Origin: Erythrobacter sp. HKB08
GTDB taxonomy: Bacteria; Pseudomonadota; Alphaproteobacteria; Sphingomonadales; Sphingomonadaceae
DNA length: 64,000 bases
Assembly: GCF_004114695.1 (NCBI RefSeq)
Contig: NZ_CP035310.1
Coordinates: forward strand, 868,001 to 932,000
Reading direction: 5' to 3'
Shown here: piece after piece, positions 9,464 to 19,195 of the stretch
How positions within the stretch are numbered: the first letter of the stretch is position 1
How the letters are laid out: each line of letters starts with the position of its first letter
The notes under the pieces: generated by a model
Told to the model about the DNA's origin: nothing
The model's database searches: none
What the model saw: only the letters and a program-made list of their open reading frames with translations
Translations under genes and position numbers: made by a program

Positions 9464-10798
9464 TCAAGCTGAAATTGTCCCTGCTTCTAAGTCGTTCTGA
9501 TGTCTGACCAGGTTTCCAGCCTGCAATGCAACCGACTTGAGATCAGATAGGTCCAGGGTCGCTGCAAACAGCTCATCCTCGCTGCCCACAACAGAGTGCT
9601 GGCTCTGCAAGCCTGCCAGCGACTTCAGATCATCGTGGTGGGGGTAGAGCAACATCAGATCGGGACACTGGTAGATTCTGCCGTAGGCCATCATCTGATA
9701 GACGTCTGACTGGCTCACGCCCTGCTTGGGATCGTCGATCGATGGGGCCAAGCGCTTCCACTTGGTGTCGATGATCATTACCCGCTCGGACCCTCGGCGG
9801 ATGATGATGTCCGGCTTTGTCATGAAGAGGCGCCGACCTGTCAGGGCGCGGTCGACATCCAATTCTGCAAGGCAATGCAGCCGTCCGCCCTGGAGATCGA
9901 CCTGAAGGCCTGTACCGGCAAGCGCGCGCCTGAGTGTTCGCCCTACGAACTCCTCGAATAGGGTGTTCATCTCGAACAGCAGCGAAAACCCTCGTCCGTG
10001 GCCGCTGGTCGTCGTCTGGAAGCGTTCGCCGAGTAGGAGTCTGGCGAGCTTGAGAAGATCCTTCCAGCGGGCATTGGTGCGGTCGAGGATCACGCTGTTC
10101 CAGCGCAGCGACTGCACCGGCACGTCGCTCACGTCGGCAAAGGCAAAGGAAAGCTCGCGCAGCCTGCGCTGATTGTGTGTGGACCGCGACAGCTGCAGCA
10201 GGCGGGCAACGGCGGCCTTCATGATCTGGTTGAGGGGGATATCGCTCGACAATTCATCGAAGCGGCACGCCAGCCGGTCAGGGCTTGCAGCCAGCGTGGA
10301 GAACTGCCGAATGATGTCGAGCCGCCCGCGCAGCGTCGGAATGTCTTCTTCCATGGAGACGTAGCGGCGAGACAAACCAAGATGGACGGCTTCGAAGAGC
10401 CTGTCACAGAAGAGACGGATCAGGACCTCGAGCAGGCTTTCATCCTGCCAGCCGAGCCGCGCCATCTGACCTGCGGCAATATTGAGATCGAGCGCAACGG
10501 CGAGCATGTGCACGAGATTGCGGCGGATCTGGGCCTGGCTTGCCGCGCTGTCGCCATCGCCAAGCCCGTCGATCTTGGGAAGGATTTCGAGTGTGCAATC
10601 CTGAGCAGCGATAACGCCGACAACCTGCTGCGCGCGCAGTGCAGTCCGGCCATGCTGCAAGATGCGGGCGCCTTCCTCGCCGCCAAGCGGGTTGGCGCGC
10701 GCCACGGCGGCGATCCGGTCAGCGGCCCATTCGGGTATTTCCTCGGGCCCGTCGCCGTAGCGGATCTTGCGCCATTCAAGGACTGTGCGGCTGATCAT
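9464..10798 (-). CDS. mcrC: McrC nuclease subunit of a McrBC-type restriction system
   Basis: The 444-aa protein has the McrC layout: an N-terminal domain with the LEILPKI segment (near residue 70) and a C-terminal PD-(D/E)xK nuclease with KPDIIIR then IDTKWKRL near residues 330-352. McrC is recruited by the McrB ring and cuts DNA carrying modified cytosine. Its ATG overlaps the mcrB stop by four bases, so the two are translationally coupled. The catalytic residues look intact. Confidence 0.9.
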   Translation of the reverse strand: MISRTVLEWRKIRYGDGPEEIPEWAADRIAAVARANPLGGEEGARILQHGRTALRAQQVVGVIAAQDCTLEILPKIDGLGDGDSAASQAQIRRNLVHMLAVALDLNIAAGQMARLGWQDESLLEVLIRLFCDRLFEAVHLGLSRRYVSMEEDIPTLRGRLDIIRQFSTLAASPDRLACRFDELSSDIPLNQIMKAAVARLLQLSRSTHNQRRLRELSFAFADVSDVPVQSLRWNSVILDRTNARWKDLLKLARLLLGERFQTTTSGHGRGFSLLFEMNTLFEEFVGRTLRRALAGTGLQVDLQGGRLHCLAELDVDRALTGRRLFMTKPDIIIRRGSERVMIIDTKWKRLAPSIDDPKQGVSQSDVYQMMAYGRIYQCPDLMLLYPHHDDLKSLAGLQSQHSVVGSEDELFAATLDLSDLKSVALQAGNLVRHQNDLEAGTISA

Positions 10799-13700
10799 GC
10801 AAAGGCGTCGTAGACACTGTCGTCAAAGGTGTCGCGAACCTGCCAGCGCCAGCGATCTTCGCTGAAGCCGTCTGACTGGATGCCAGCCGGTGGAGTCAGC
10901 TGGGTGCGGGTTAGAAAGCGGCCTACTCCTTCAGCATCGCCCAGAACGAGAGCGACCTTGTTCCAGTCCTCGTAGAAATATTCGGCGAGGAGCGGGATGA
11001 CCCGGTGCCGCATCGTCTCGTGGACGTCTTCTATCGTCCAGCAATTCATGAAGTAGGCGTGGCCGATCTGATGCTCGCGGTCGAAGAGATATTCGATCCG
11101 CTCGTTGAGTCGGCGCAGCAATCCAACCAGGGGCACGCCCGTTCGTTCGGCGGCATCCTGGAGCAATTCGGGCTCGGGCATGAGCTCGCGAAAGGTGAAC
11201 CGGCGACGAAGCGCGGTATCGAGGAGCGCGATCGAACGGTCGGCGGTGTTCATGGTGCCAATGATGTGGAGGTTGTCGGGTACCCCGAAGACATCGCCGG
11301 AATAGGGAAGCTTGACGGTCGTCTGGTTGGTCCCGCCGATCCGCTTATCTTCCTCGATGAGCGTAATGAGCTCGCCGAAGACCTTGGAGATATTGGCGCG
11401 GTTGATCTCGTCGACAATGAGAACGAACTGGTCAGGAGAGGTGTCGGAAGCCGGTGCATTGCCCGGCAGCAGCCGTGAGAGCGCCTCGAGCTTCATCCGG
11501 TTACGCTTCAGCAGATAGCAGGTGCGCATCGTGAACTTGCCATCATGGATGGTCTCAACGGGTAAAGATTCGTCGAGGACGAGGAGCCAGCGAACGGCGC
11601 GGCGATGGTTGTATTCGCGGACGTCTGTCGGCGCGTATTCGTATGGGCCGACAATCTCGCCAATCGCGCGGAAGCTTGAATTTCCATCCGGAACAATGAC
11701 GATGTCGCCCTCCTTCATGGAGCTGCGGAATCGCCATAGCTGTGAGATGTTGCCATCCGAACCATGCGTGCCTGGATGAAGGTCGTTCCACTTGTCGAAG
11801 ATGGCCTGATAGTCATCGTAACGGGGGTCGGACCAGTCGACTTCGCCGCCCCAGCCCAGAACGATGTAATTCCCTTCAATGGCAGCATCATAGATATGAT
11901 CTTCGCTGCCCGCTCGGCCAAGAGACATCTTGAAGAACTCGCGACCGCTGAGGTCGAGCCCGGTTGGCCTGCCGGCATTGCGCCGGGATTGCTGCGCAAG
12001 CGCGGATATTTCCCGAAATATCCCTCGCTTGGGCTCCAGACGGAAACCAGCCGCTGCGCCTTCATCTTCACCTTCACCGCTCCCTGTCTCGGGCCGCAGG
12101 CCTTCGACAAAGTCTTCATAGGCATAGGATTGGTGGAAGGTGACAAAACCGATCTGCCCCGCCTCGACGAGCGTGTCGTAGCGCGCCTTCAGTTCGGTTC
12201 GGTCATCGGGAGCCGAGCCATCGCAGAGCTGCACGGCTTCCTTCGCTGTCCGATAAGTCTTCCCGGTCCCGGGAGGGCCGTAGAGAATGAGATTAGTGGG
12301 TCTGGGCATGGGCTTGGTCTCATCGTGATCTGAATGATTGTCGAGCTGTGCTGCGTCCTGGGCCTCCCTGACGACCCAAATGAATCCCTGGACGTCCCAG
12401 AGATCGCGCGGCTGCCAGCCCCATTCCTCGAATTTCTCGAAGAGCGTCTCGGCAAGGTCGAGGACCGCTGCATATTCGTTCTGGTCGAGGGGATTGTTTC
12501 CGAAGGGAGACTTGCCCGTCAGCGCCTTGCCTGCGCGCCAGAGGGGATCCGTATTGATCCCCATCGCCTCTGCCGGATGTGCAAGGGCCAGCAGCATCGA
12601 GGGAATGTTACGGCTCTCGCTGTAAGGCTGGCTCTTCTGACCTTCACTGAGAATGGGCCATGTCGCCTGTACGAAGCGATCGAGGGCTACGGCTGGATCG
12701 TCATCGGACAGGATCAGGCTTCCTGCTTCGGCTTCGAGGATCCCCGGATGAGCCTCGCGCAGAGCCTTGATCCGGGCATCGGTGCGCCAGCCGAGGAGTC
12801 CTGATTGCGGTCCAGTCAGAATATCAAGGAGGCGGCCGCCCAGTTCTTCTTCGGACAAGGATTCATCGTCCAGCGCTGCCCGGGCCTCCTCAAGGAGGGC
12901 TTCCTTGTAGCCGCGCTCTTCATCGAAATACCCGCCTTCGCTTGCGGTGAAACCAGTCCGCTCCAAATCAGGGAACTTGCTGAGAAAGCGCTGCTTGAGC
13001 CGTTCGAGCTCGGCTGCATCGAGCCTCTCATCGAGGCTGTCTACCACCCTGAATCCCAGACGCGATATGAGCTCGCGCGAACGGGTGGCATCACGGATCT
13101 GGGCATCGGCTCCCTCGACGGCGCGCAGCGCGACGTTGGCGATGGCCTTGCAGGGGTAGAACTTGCCGTCCTCGGCAATCCAGTAGGTTCTGGGCCGCCT
13201 GAAGCCATGCTTGTCGAGGAACGGGTCGGTCCCGAGTTCTTCGCATTCGCGGATTGCGGCCAGGACAGCCGCGCGGGTCAGCGCGCCTGCGCCTGATCCT
13301 TGCGCCTCGTACCAGTCGAGAACGCGGTCGAAGCTTGCCCGATCGGCGAATGTGATCTTGATAACCTCGCGTGGCTGCGCGCCGCCGGGCGGCATGTGCT
13401 TGAGGCGGCGGGGGAGATTGGCCTGGCGTCCCTGGTCCGGGGCATAATATGTCGGCGAGCCTGCTGGCGGGGGATTGTCTCTGCCGCCTTCAATCCAGAT
13501 CCGGACCGATTGCCCTTCCTTTTCCAGCGCGACCTGGCGCTCATCGGCCAGAGCAAAGCTCGTGACATACTGGTTGCCGGTGTCCTTGATGGTCGGGATC
13601 TCCTCACCGTAGCGTCGCTTCAATTCGCGCTCGGCCGCTGCGATGTCGAATACGCCCTCAGCATTAAGCCTGAAGGTAAAGCGGACGGTCGAGGAATTGG

Positions 13701-14247
13701 CGGGTCCGGCACGGTCGACCAGCTCGCCATCGATCAGCTCGGCAAACTTGCGGCTGTCGAGTGCACTGCAGACGGCTGGCATGGCATTGGCGAGCTCGAG
13801 ATCGCGGTGGATATCCCCTGAAACCACCGAGAACTGGTCTTCGCCTCTCCGGCGAGCCGGGGTCGCGTAATTGGCGGCGACGTGCTGGCGAATCCGGTCC
13901 GCCTGGCTCATATCACCTGCGGCTGCCTCGCCGTTCCTGAAACGGACATAGGCTGACACTGCCGACTTGTAGCCTGAAAGGCTGTCGTAGACCTTTCCGT
14001 CAATTTCAAGCCCGGAAGGGTTCGGCTTGCCCGCCGCCTGATCGGCAGCGGTATAGGTCAGCTTCTCGAAGATGCTCGCGCAGCCATCGTTATCGAAAGC
14101 TGCGTCGAGGTCGCCGAAGTGCTTTTCGACCCGCCGCAGATCGGAGATCCGCGTCGAGATCGAGCTTGCTACCAGGCCCTCGCTCGCCATCCATTCCCTG
14201 AACTTGTCTTCTCTCACCAGCGAAATACCCCCGCGCGCATCTTCCAA
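10795..14247 (-). CDS. mcrB: McrB-type AAA+ GTPase with ScoMcrA-like head and an inserted EVE-like domain
   Basis: The 1150-aa protein is much longer than E. coli McrB. Residues 12-100 resemble a helical DNA-binding fold. Residues about 322-380 (ALTRAAVLAAI, FLDKHGF, YPCKAIANVA) resemble the N-terminal head of ScoMcrA. The AAA+ core has Walker A YGPPGTGKT near 656-664, Walker B LIVDEINRAN near 943-952 and the McrB signature MNTADRSIA near 999-1007. Between the Walker motifs, about residues 768-910 form an EVE/PUA-like block (GNYIVLGWGG, GDIVIVPDG), a fold that reads modified bases. The annotated start is TTG; a GTG at 14217 is an alternative. It lies 28 bases after the nuclease-helicase gene and overlaps mcrC. 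Confidence 0.85.
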   Translation of the reverse strand: MEDARGGISLVREDKFREWMASEGLVASSISTRISDLRRVEKHFGDLDAAFDNDGCASIFEKLTYTAADQAAGKPNPSGLEIDGKVYDSLSGYKSAVSAYVRFRNGEAAAGDMSQADRIRQHVAANYATPARRRGEDQFSVVSGDIHRDLELANAMPAVCSALDSRKFAELIDGELVDRAGPANSSTVRFTFRLNAEGVFDIAAAERELKRRYGEEIPTIKDTGNQYVTSFALADERQVALEKEGQSVRIWIEGGRDNPPPAGSPTYYAPDQGRQANLPRRLKHMPPGGAQPREVIKITFADRASFDRVLDWYEAQGSGAGALTRAAVLAAIRECEELGTDPFLDKHGFRRPRTYWIAEDGKFYPCKAIANVALRAVEGADAQIRDATRSRELISRLGFRVVDSLDERLDAAELERLKQRFLSKFPDLERTGFTASEGGYFDEERGYKEALLEEARAALDDESLSEEELGGRLLDILTGPQSGLLGWRTDARIKALREAHPGILEAEAGSLILSDDDPAVALDRFVQATWPILSEGQKSQPYSESRNIPSMLLALAHPAEAMGINTDPLWRAGKALTGKSPFGNNPLDQNEYAAVLDLAETLFEKFEEWGWQPRDLWDVQGFIWVVREAQDAAQLDNHSDHDETKPMPRPTNLILYGPPGTGKTYRTAKEAVQLCDGSAPDDRTELKARYDTLVEAGQIGFVTFHQSYAYEDFVEGLRPETGSGEGEDEGAAAGFRLEPKRGIFREISALAQQSRRNAGRPTGLDLSGREFFKMSLGRAGSEDHIYDAAIEGNYIVLGWGGEVDWSDPRYDDYQAIFDKWNDLHPGTHGSDGNISQLWRFRSSMKEGDIVIVPDGNSSFRAIGEIVGPYEYAPTDVREYNHRRAVRWLLVLDESLPVETIHDGKFTMRTCYLLKRNRMKLEALSRLLPGNAPASDTSPDQFVLIVDEINRANISKVFGELITLIEEDKRIGGTNQTTVKLPYSGDVFGVPDNLHIIGTMNTADRSIALLDTALRRRFTFRELMPEPELLQDAAERTGVPLVGLLRRLNERIEYLFDREHQIGHAYFMNCWTIEDVHETMRHRVIPLLAEYFYEDWNKVALVLGDAEGVGRFLTRTQLTPPAGIQSDGFSEDRWRWQVRDTFDDSVYDAFA

Positions 14248-14275
14248 ATTTCTCCGTTTCGATCCAGTCGCTTCT

Positions 14276-17200
14276 TCAATTACTTGCCTCGTTATTGAGC
14301 CAGGCGAGCGTATTGACGAGCTTCAGGTGTTCGACCGTTGTCGCCTCCAGTTCAAGGAGCCGTGGATTCGCGAGGACGATCGCCAGCGTGCGGGCACGGC
14401 TGATCGCCACGTTGAGACGGTTCTTCGAGTAGAAGAAGTCGACATGCCGCGGCAGATCGTCCGGGCTCGATGTCACCATGCTAACGATGACGATCTCGGC
14501 TTCTTGCCCCTGGAACTTGTCGACCGTGCCCACGCGTGCCCCATCGGGCAAAGCGGCCTTGAGCGCGTTCACCTGCATGTTGAACGGGGTCACCACGAGT
14601 ATGTTGTCGAGCCCAATTGTACCCTTGCCCCCTTCGCGGTCGGTGAAGGCCTGTCCCAAGAGCCCCGCTACCAATTCGACAACCTTCGCCACCTCCTCCT
14701 CGCTTGATTGGCGGCAGCCCGCATGCGTCATCGAAAGCATGCGGATGCCATGAGGAAGCGCTACGCTTGGCGCCTTCTCGTCGAGGAGCAACTCCTGATT
14801 TGCGCAATCTGGATGCGACTTGAGCCGGCCATCATAGACCGCCGCGGAAATGAAACCGCTGATATCGGGGTGCATGCGCCAGCTGGTGTCGAGCAAGATG
14901 CCGCGATCGGGCGCTATCGTGGCCTCATTCTGGAGCAGATAGTCGAGCGTCGACAATCCGCTTTCGCCAGGATGCGCGCCTTGGATGGGTTGGCCCAGCT
15001 GCATCTGATCGCCGACCAGGATGATGTTCTGGGCAGCCGCACCCATAGCGAGCAGATGGCCCAGCGATACCTGGCCCGCCTCATCCACGATCAAATAGTC
15101 GAAGCGCTGATCGAGGTCGCCCCGCGCGAACAACCAAGCGGTCCCGCCGACCAGCTGGTAATCACCATCCTCGATGTCTTTGGCATCGGTGACATCCTCC
15201 AGCATGCTGCCCCTAAGGTAGCTGTCCTTGTCACCTGCGCTCGCCTTCTTGGCTCCATGAATATGGTAGCCATCCTCAAGCGCGACCTCCTCCACTTTCG
15301 CCAGCAGATTGTTGATCGCCTTGTGGCTGTTCGACGAGACGCCAATACGCTTTCCCGCCTTGAGCAGGGCGAGGATCATGTGGGCGCTCGTGTAGGTCTT
15401 GCCGGTCCCCGGCGGGCCCTGAATGAAGAGCGAGGAATGGTCCAAGGTTAGAGCACGCATGGTGGCCGCTTCGATGAGCGATTGCCCCGCCTGTACGACT
15501 TCGCCTGAGGTGCCGTCGGTAAACCGCGGCCGCGAACGTTCGATCACATCCACCAGCGCTTGGTAGGGGATCGCAGCGCTGCCGCCTGCGCTCGCCCAGC
15601 TTCGCACGACACGTTCAACGGCGGCTTCGAGTATGTCTGTGCCGATGGGCCAGCTCGGAATGACCGAGCCATTCTCCGGCCAGTCGGTCCCACTTTTCTT
15701 ACCGCGCTTGAGCTCGACAACACCGCTTTCGAGATCGAGGTCGAACACACTGCCAAGCCGCTCCAGGCTTGGCGCGTGCAGGACTGTGCTGCCGATGCGG
15801 AGCTTCGTATCCTGGTGCGCAAAGCGATAGCGCGCCACGATTGACTGCTTTTCGGGTCGCTGCCAATCCTCGCCGTCAGGCTCGATGCCGCCAATGCAAT
15901 CGCCATCGTCGACCAGTTCGTCTTCCTCGCGCTCGCAGCGATCGAAGATTGCCCAAAGCTCAGGCTTACGCGCCCGGTAGTGAAAGTCGAGCAAGTGGCT
16001 TGCAAGCTCGCGCCCTCGCTCTGACAGGCACACCGCGCCCGTGCGGACCTTGTTACGCAGCGCTTCGCGCGCCTCTTCGGCTTGGCGCGCCTCCTCGCTC
16101 TTCTCCTCTGACGGAGCCTCGGTACTCGGCTGCCAAAACGGGATCTCAGGTCGCAGCGACAAGAGCCAATCGCGCAGGCCTTCGGTGTTCTCACAATCGA
16201 CCTTGTTATAGGCGAGGATCCCGTCGAGCAGGGCCTGCTCTCCGTTTTCGCGCCAGCGATGGTAATGCACGATCGATTGATCGGCCTTGGTGACATCCTC
16301 GCCGCGGCTTTCAGCAAAGAAAGTCTCCAGCGTCTTGAGGCTAAGGTCGGGTTCCGAGGTGCGGATCGCTCCGCGCACGATCGAGTAGAGATCGACGAAC
16401 TTCTCAGCGCGAAGCATCTCATCGACCGCGTGTTCGCGGCTCGCGAACCGTGTCGAGAGGCGGCGCAGCACCGTCACCTCATAGGGCGCGTAGTGATAGA
16501 TGTGCGCCTCGAGATGCTCGGCCAGGTGATCGCGAAAGAAATCAACCATGGCCTCGAACGCCTCTCGTTCGGCTTGGCGGTCATGGCCCCATTCGTAGCG
16601 AAAGACCGGTTCGCCGTGAGCATCGCGAAGATGCACACCCCAAAGATACTCGAGCCCGTCGGGATAGAGCGGATCGCCTTCCAGATCGAAAAAGAGATCG
16701 TGCGGGCTGGGCGCCGGCATACGGGCAAAACCGCGACCTGGTTCGATGGGCAGCAATTCCGTTGTCGGTTCACCGCCGCGCCTGGCCACCTGCAGCGCGG
16801 CCTGCGCGCGCAAGCGCTCGAAGGTCTTGGGAGCGAGCTTCGGGATCGAAGTGCCCGCTTCAAGCGCAGCCAGTTCCGCCACCGCCTCAATCCCTGCAGC
16901 CCTAAGCTTGGTGATCTGTGATGTCTGAATGCCAGCCACCAGGCTCAAATGGTCCTCCTCGCGCCAGCGCTCCGCGCAAAGATCGCGCCACCCGCAATGG
17001 GTGCAGGCGCTGCACGGCTCGGGCCGTGTCTCGGTGATCTCCTGGTCCACAAAATCGAGATAGCGGCCTTGCGCGGAGGCAAGCGTGTGTTCGAACTCAA
17101 CCCGCCGGAAGCTCACCTCGCTCTTGTCACCAAGGACAAGATGCATCTCATGCGGAGCCACGCCTTGGACCTTGGCAATGAGGTCCGAATAAAGCGCCAG

Positions 17201-17644
17201 TTGCAGCACGTGCTTGGGGCTGGGGGTACGCGCAAGCTTCGTATCGATCACTTCGTAGGAGTGATCGCCGAGCTGCGAAGGCACATCCACCCGGCGCAAA
17301 AAGTCCGCGAAACCATGCCAGGGCTGATTGAGGAACGTCGCCTGGTAGATGATCTCCGCGCCATCACGCATCGCCGCCAAGGTCGCTTCGGCCTGCGCTT
17401 CAAGCGGGGCGTCGTTGTCGATCTCGATCACCTGCAGCTGCTGCTTCAGATCTTCGAGATACGCTCCTTCATGCGCGTGTCCCGCGTCCTGGACGAGGAC
17501 CGTCGATTCATCATCGACTGCGCGATCGGGCAGCGACGAGGGATCGCGCAGCTTCTGCAAATTGAGCGCAACAGCGTGACGGCAGCCCAAGAAAGCATTG
17601 AGGTCGCTAGCTGAATGGAGAAGCTGGCCGTCGTAAAAGCGCAT
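14276..17644 (-). CDS. TM0106-type RecB-like nuclease fused to superfamily 1 helicase
   Basis: The protein (about 1122 aa) starts with the SASDLNAFLGCRHA segment and a RecB-like nuclease (YEVIDTKLAR, LQLALYSDL). A second RNase H-like region follows (FFDLEGDPLY, near residue 330). The C-terminal part is a DNA2/UPF1-type helicase with IQGPPGTGKT, VDEAGQ, FQGQEAE and NVAISRAR. I chose the ATG at 17644 over 17683 because GAG lies upstream and family members begin near this point. It heads a leftward set with mcrB and mcrC and may process the DNA that these cut; that link is inferred from spacing alone. Confidence 0.8.
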   Translation of the reverse strand: MRFYDGQLLHSASDLNAFLGCRHAVALNLQKLRDPSSLPDRAVDDESTVLVQDAGHAHEGAYLEDLKQQLQVIEIDNDAPLEAQAEATLAAMRDGAEIIYQATFLNQPWHGFADFLRRVDVPSQLGDHSYEVIDTKLARTPSPKHVLQLALYSDLIAKVQGVAPHEMHLVLGDKSEVSFRRVEFEHTLASAQGRYLDFVDQEITETRPEPCSACTHCGWRDLCAERWREEDHLSLVAGIQTSQITKLRAAGIEAVAELAALEAGTSIPKLAPKTFERLRAQAALQVARRGGEPTTELLPIEPGRGFARMPAPSPHDLFFDLEGDPLYPDGLEYLWGVHLRDAHGEPVFRYEWGHDRQAEREAFEAMVDFFRDHLAEHLEAHIYHYAPYEVTVLRRLSTRFASREHAVDEMLRAEKFVDLYSIVRGAIRTSEPDLSLKTLETFFAESRGEDVTKADQSIVHYHRWRENGEQALLDGILAYNKVDCENTEGLRDWLLSLRPEIPFWQPSTEAPSEEKSEEARQAEEAREALRNKVRTGAVCLSERGRELASHLLDFHYRARKPELWAIFDRCEREEDELVDDGDCIGGIEPDGEDWQRPEKQSIVARYRFAHQDTKLRIGSTVLHAPSLERLGSVFDLDLESGVVELKRGKKSGTDWPENGSVIPSWPIGTDILEAAVERVVRSWASAGGSAAIPYQALVDVIERSRPRFTDGTSGEVVQAGQSLIEAATMRALTLDHSSLFIQGPPGTGKTYTSAHMILALLKAGKRIGVSSNSHKAINNLLAKVEEVALEDGYHIHGAKKASAGDKDSYLRGSMLEDVTDAKDIEDGDYQLVGGTAWLFARGDLDQRFDYLIVDEAGQVSLGHLLAMGAAAQNIILVGDQMQLGQPIQGAHPGESGLSTLDYLLQNEATIAPDRGILLDTSWRMHPDISGFISAAVYDGRLKSHPDCANQELLLDEKAPSVALPHGIRMLSMTHAGCRQSSEEEVAKVVELVAGLLGQAFTDREGGKGTIGLDNILVVTPFNMQVNALKAALPDGARVGTVDKFQGQEAEIVIVSMVTSSPDDLPRHVDFFYSKNRLNVAISRARTLAIVLANPRLLELEATTVEHLKLVNTLAWLNNEASN

Positions 17645-17770
17645 TAGGTTGATCTCGCCGTTAGGTGTTGCACCACTTCGCATGTCGAGCGGCGTCCGCG
17701 ATTGCGGTATGATCGCTTATTGCTGACCGACATGACAAAAGCAGTCACCCCCACGGATCTCGATTTCTCC

Positions 17771-18763
17771 TCATGGGTAGGATGGAAAGTCCTGGCGGCG
17801 GTGGGGGTGCACGAGCTCGGCGAGCTGCGGAGGTTCTAAGACTTCCACTCCATCGCCCCAAGCATAGAGATGCCAGGCCATTTCAAGATGGCCGGAGGCG
17901 TTGAAGCGCACCACCAAGGAGCCGTCCTCAAGAACTTCACTGGTCTGTGAAGGGTGAAATAGGAAACGCGCTGCGCGGTCTGCCGCATCTGGCGCAAACT
18001 TCCACACGACCTCGCCATACTCCTGGTCATTGTGAAAAGAACCAAAGGCACGCTCTGCATAGGCGTTGAGATCAAAATCCTCAGGATACGCAAAGCTCTG
18101 ATCCAGCACCTCGGCCTCACTTATGTCCTCGACGCGGTAATGCCGATTGCGTCCGTCCCTCTTGGCTGTGTCGATACCGACCAAGTAGCGGCGCGTGCCA
18201 AGCAAAAGACCGAGCGGCTCAACCTCCCGCCAAGTGGCCCCCTCATCAGCCCGGCTTTGGTAAGCAATCCGAAGCCGGAACGGCCCTTTTAGTGCTTCGG
18301 CAATCGCTGCGTCGACGGCGCTATCTTGATCAGGGCGCGGGCCTGGCCTTGCGGCATATCCCATGGCCTCCAGGATCGCTTCTTCGTCGGTTGCTAGCCG
18401 CGACGAGCTTTCATTCGGGATGAGCGCGTGGACCTTTTGATCAAGCTCTTTGAGGGCTCGTACCTCAGCGTTCATTCCTGCACGGTCGAGCTGCTCAATC
18501 GCGCTCTTGAGAGCGACCAATTCGTCCAAACCGGGTGACAGCAGCGGCGCCACAGCGCGCGCTGGGACGCGCCAGTAATGCCGTCCGTCGTAGCCGACAT
18601 AATGCTCGGTTGCGGGGAAGGCCTCCTGCAGGGCCACCACCATTCGTTGAGCGGTTCGCCTCACGCATCCGAACTCACTCTCGACATCGGTGAGGCAAAC
18701 ACCTGTTCGCCCGCCGGCCATCATGGCCAGCCGCAGCAGATCCACGGCTTTGGAAAATGACAT
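17771..18763 (-). CDS. WYL-domain transcriptional regulator
   Basis: The 330-aa protein has an N-terminal winged-helix region (residues 1-60, TDVESEFGCVRRTAQRMV), a central linker, and a WYL domain in which RLRIAYQS and RRYLVGID (near residue 195) are visible. The start at 18763 has a GAGGAG ribosome site; the upstream GTG/ATG choice lacks one. It is divergent from the DUF4258/SNF2/Hsp70-like genes across an 86-base spacer. WYL proteins often repress phage-defence operons and respond to nucleic acid ligands, so it is the natural regulator candidate for that module. That role is inference. Confidence 0.82.
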   Translation of the reverse strand: MSFSKAVDLLRLAMMAGGRTGVCLTDVESEFGCVRRTAQRMVVALQEAFPATEHYVGYDGRHYWRVPARAVAPLLSPGLDELVALKSAIEQLDRAGMNAEVRALKELDQKVHALIPNESSSRLATDEEAILEAMGYAARPGPRPDQDSAVDAAIAEALKGPFRLRIAYQSRADEGATWREVEPLGLLLGTRRYLVGIDTAKRDGRNRHYRVEDISEAEVLDQSFAYPEDFDLNAYAERAFGSFHNDQEYGEVVWKFAPDAADRAARFLFHPSQTSEVLEDGSLVVRFNASGHLEMAWHLYAWGDGVEVLEPPQLAELVHPHRRQDFPSYP

Positions 18764-18849
18764 GCAGCACAGCTCCTCGCTAGGGTGACCGATTCTGTCG
18801 CCCTCCTTTCGTAGATTGGATTCGTCACCAAGCAAAGAGGAGCAAAACC
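18764..18849. promoter_or_regulatory. Divergent promoter/operator region with inverted GGTGAC...GTCACC
   Basis: The spacer between the WYL gene and the rightward genes holds GGTGAC at 18784-18789 and GTCACC at 18824-18829, an inverted pair 34 bases apart with GATTC beside each. Such a pair could be an operator for the WYL regulator. The AGAGGAG ribosome site of the rightward gene is at 18836-18842. No consensus promoter boxes stand out. Confidence 0.35.
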
Positions 18850-19119
18850 ATGAACTTGACCCATCACGCCGCCGCCCGAATCCAGCAGCGCGGTATTCCG
18901 CACGCGGCCGTCGATGCCATTTTGGCCTATGGCCGCCGTCGTCGGCATGACGGCGCCGATGTCTACTTTCTCGACAAGAAGTCGAGGTCGCGCATGGCTC
19001 AGGCGATTGGCGCGCAGACCTATTCGAAGCTCGAACGTTCGCTCAACAGCTACCTGGTTGTGGGCGATGACGGTGCGATCATTACCGCTGCCCATCGGCT
19101 AGGCCGGCTTAAGTTCTAG
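18850..19119 (+). CDS. DUF4258 family small protein
   Basis: The 89-aa protein matches the pattern of DUF4258 proteins (HHAAARIQQRGIP, VYFLDKK, LVVGDDGAIITAAHR). A good AGAGGAG ribosome site lies upstream. The biochemical role is unknown; a toxin-like or RNase-like fold has been suggested for relatives but cannot be shown here. It lies 76 bases before the SNF2 helicase on the same strand and shares the divergent promoter region with the WYL gene, so it may belong to that module. Confidence 0.7.
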   Translation: MNLTHHAAARIQQRGIPHAAVDAILAYGRRRRHDGADVYFLDKKSRSRMAQAIGAQTYSKLERSLNSYLVVGDDGAIITAAHRLGRLKF

Positions 19120-19195
19120 CTCGTGCGATCAGACTTGACGCCGCGAACTAATTCACAAATTCTAGAAGTTTAGAGCTTTGCTCTTTGGGGGAAAA

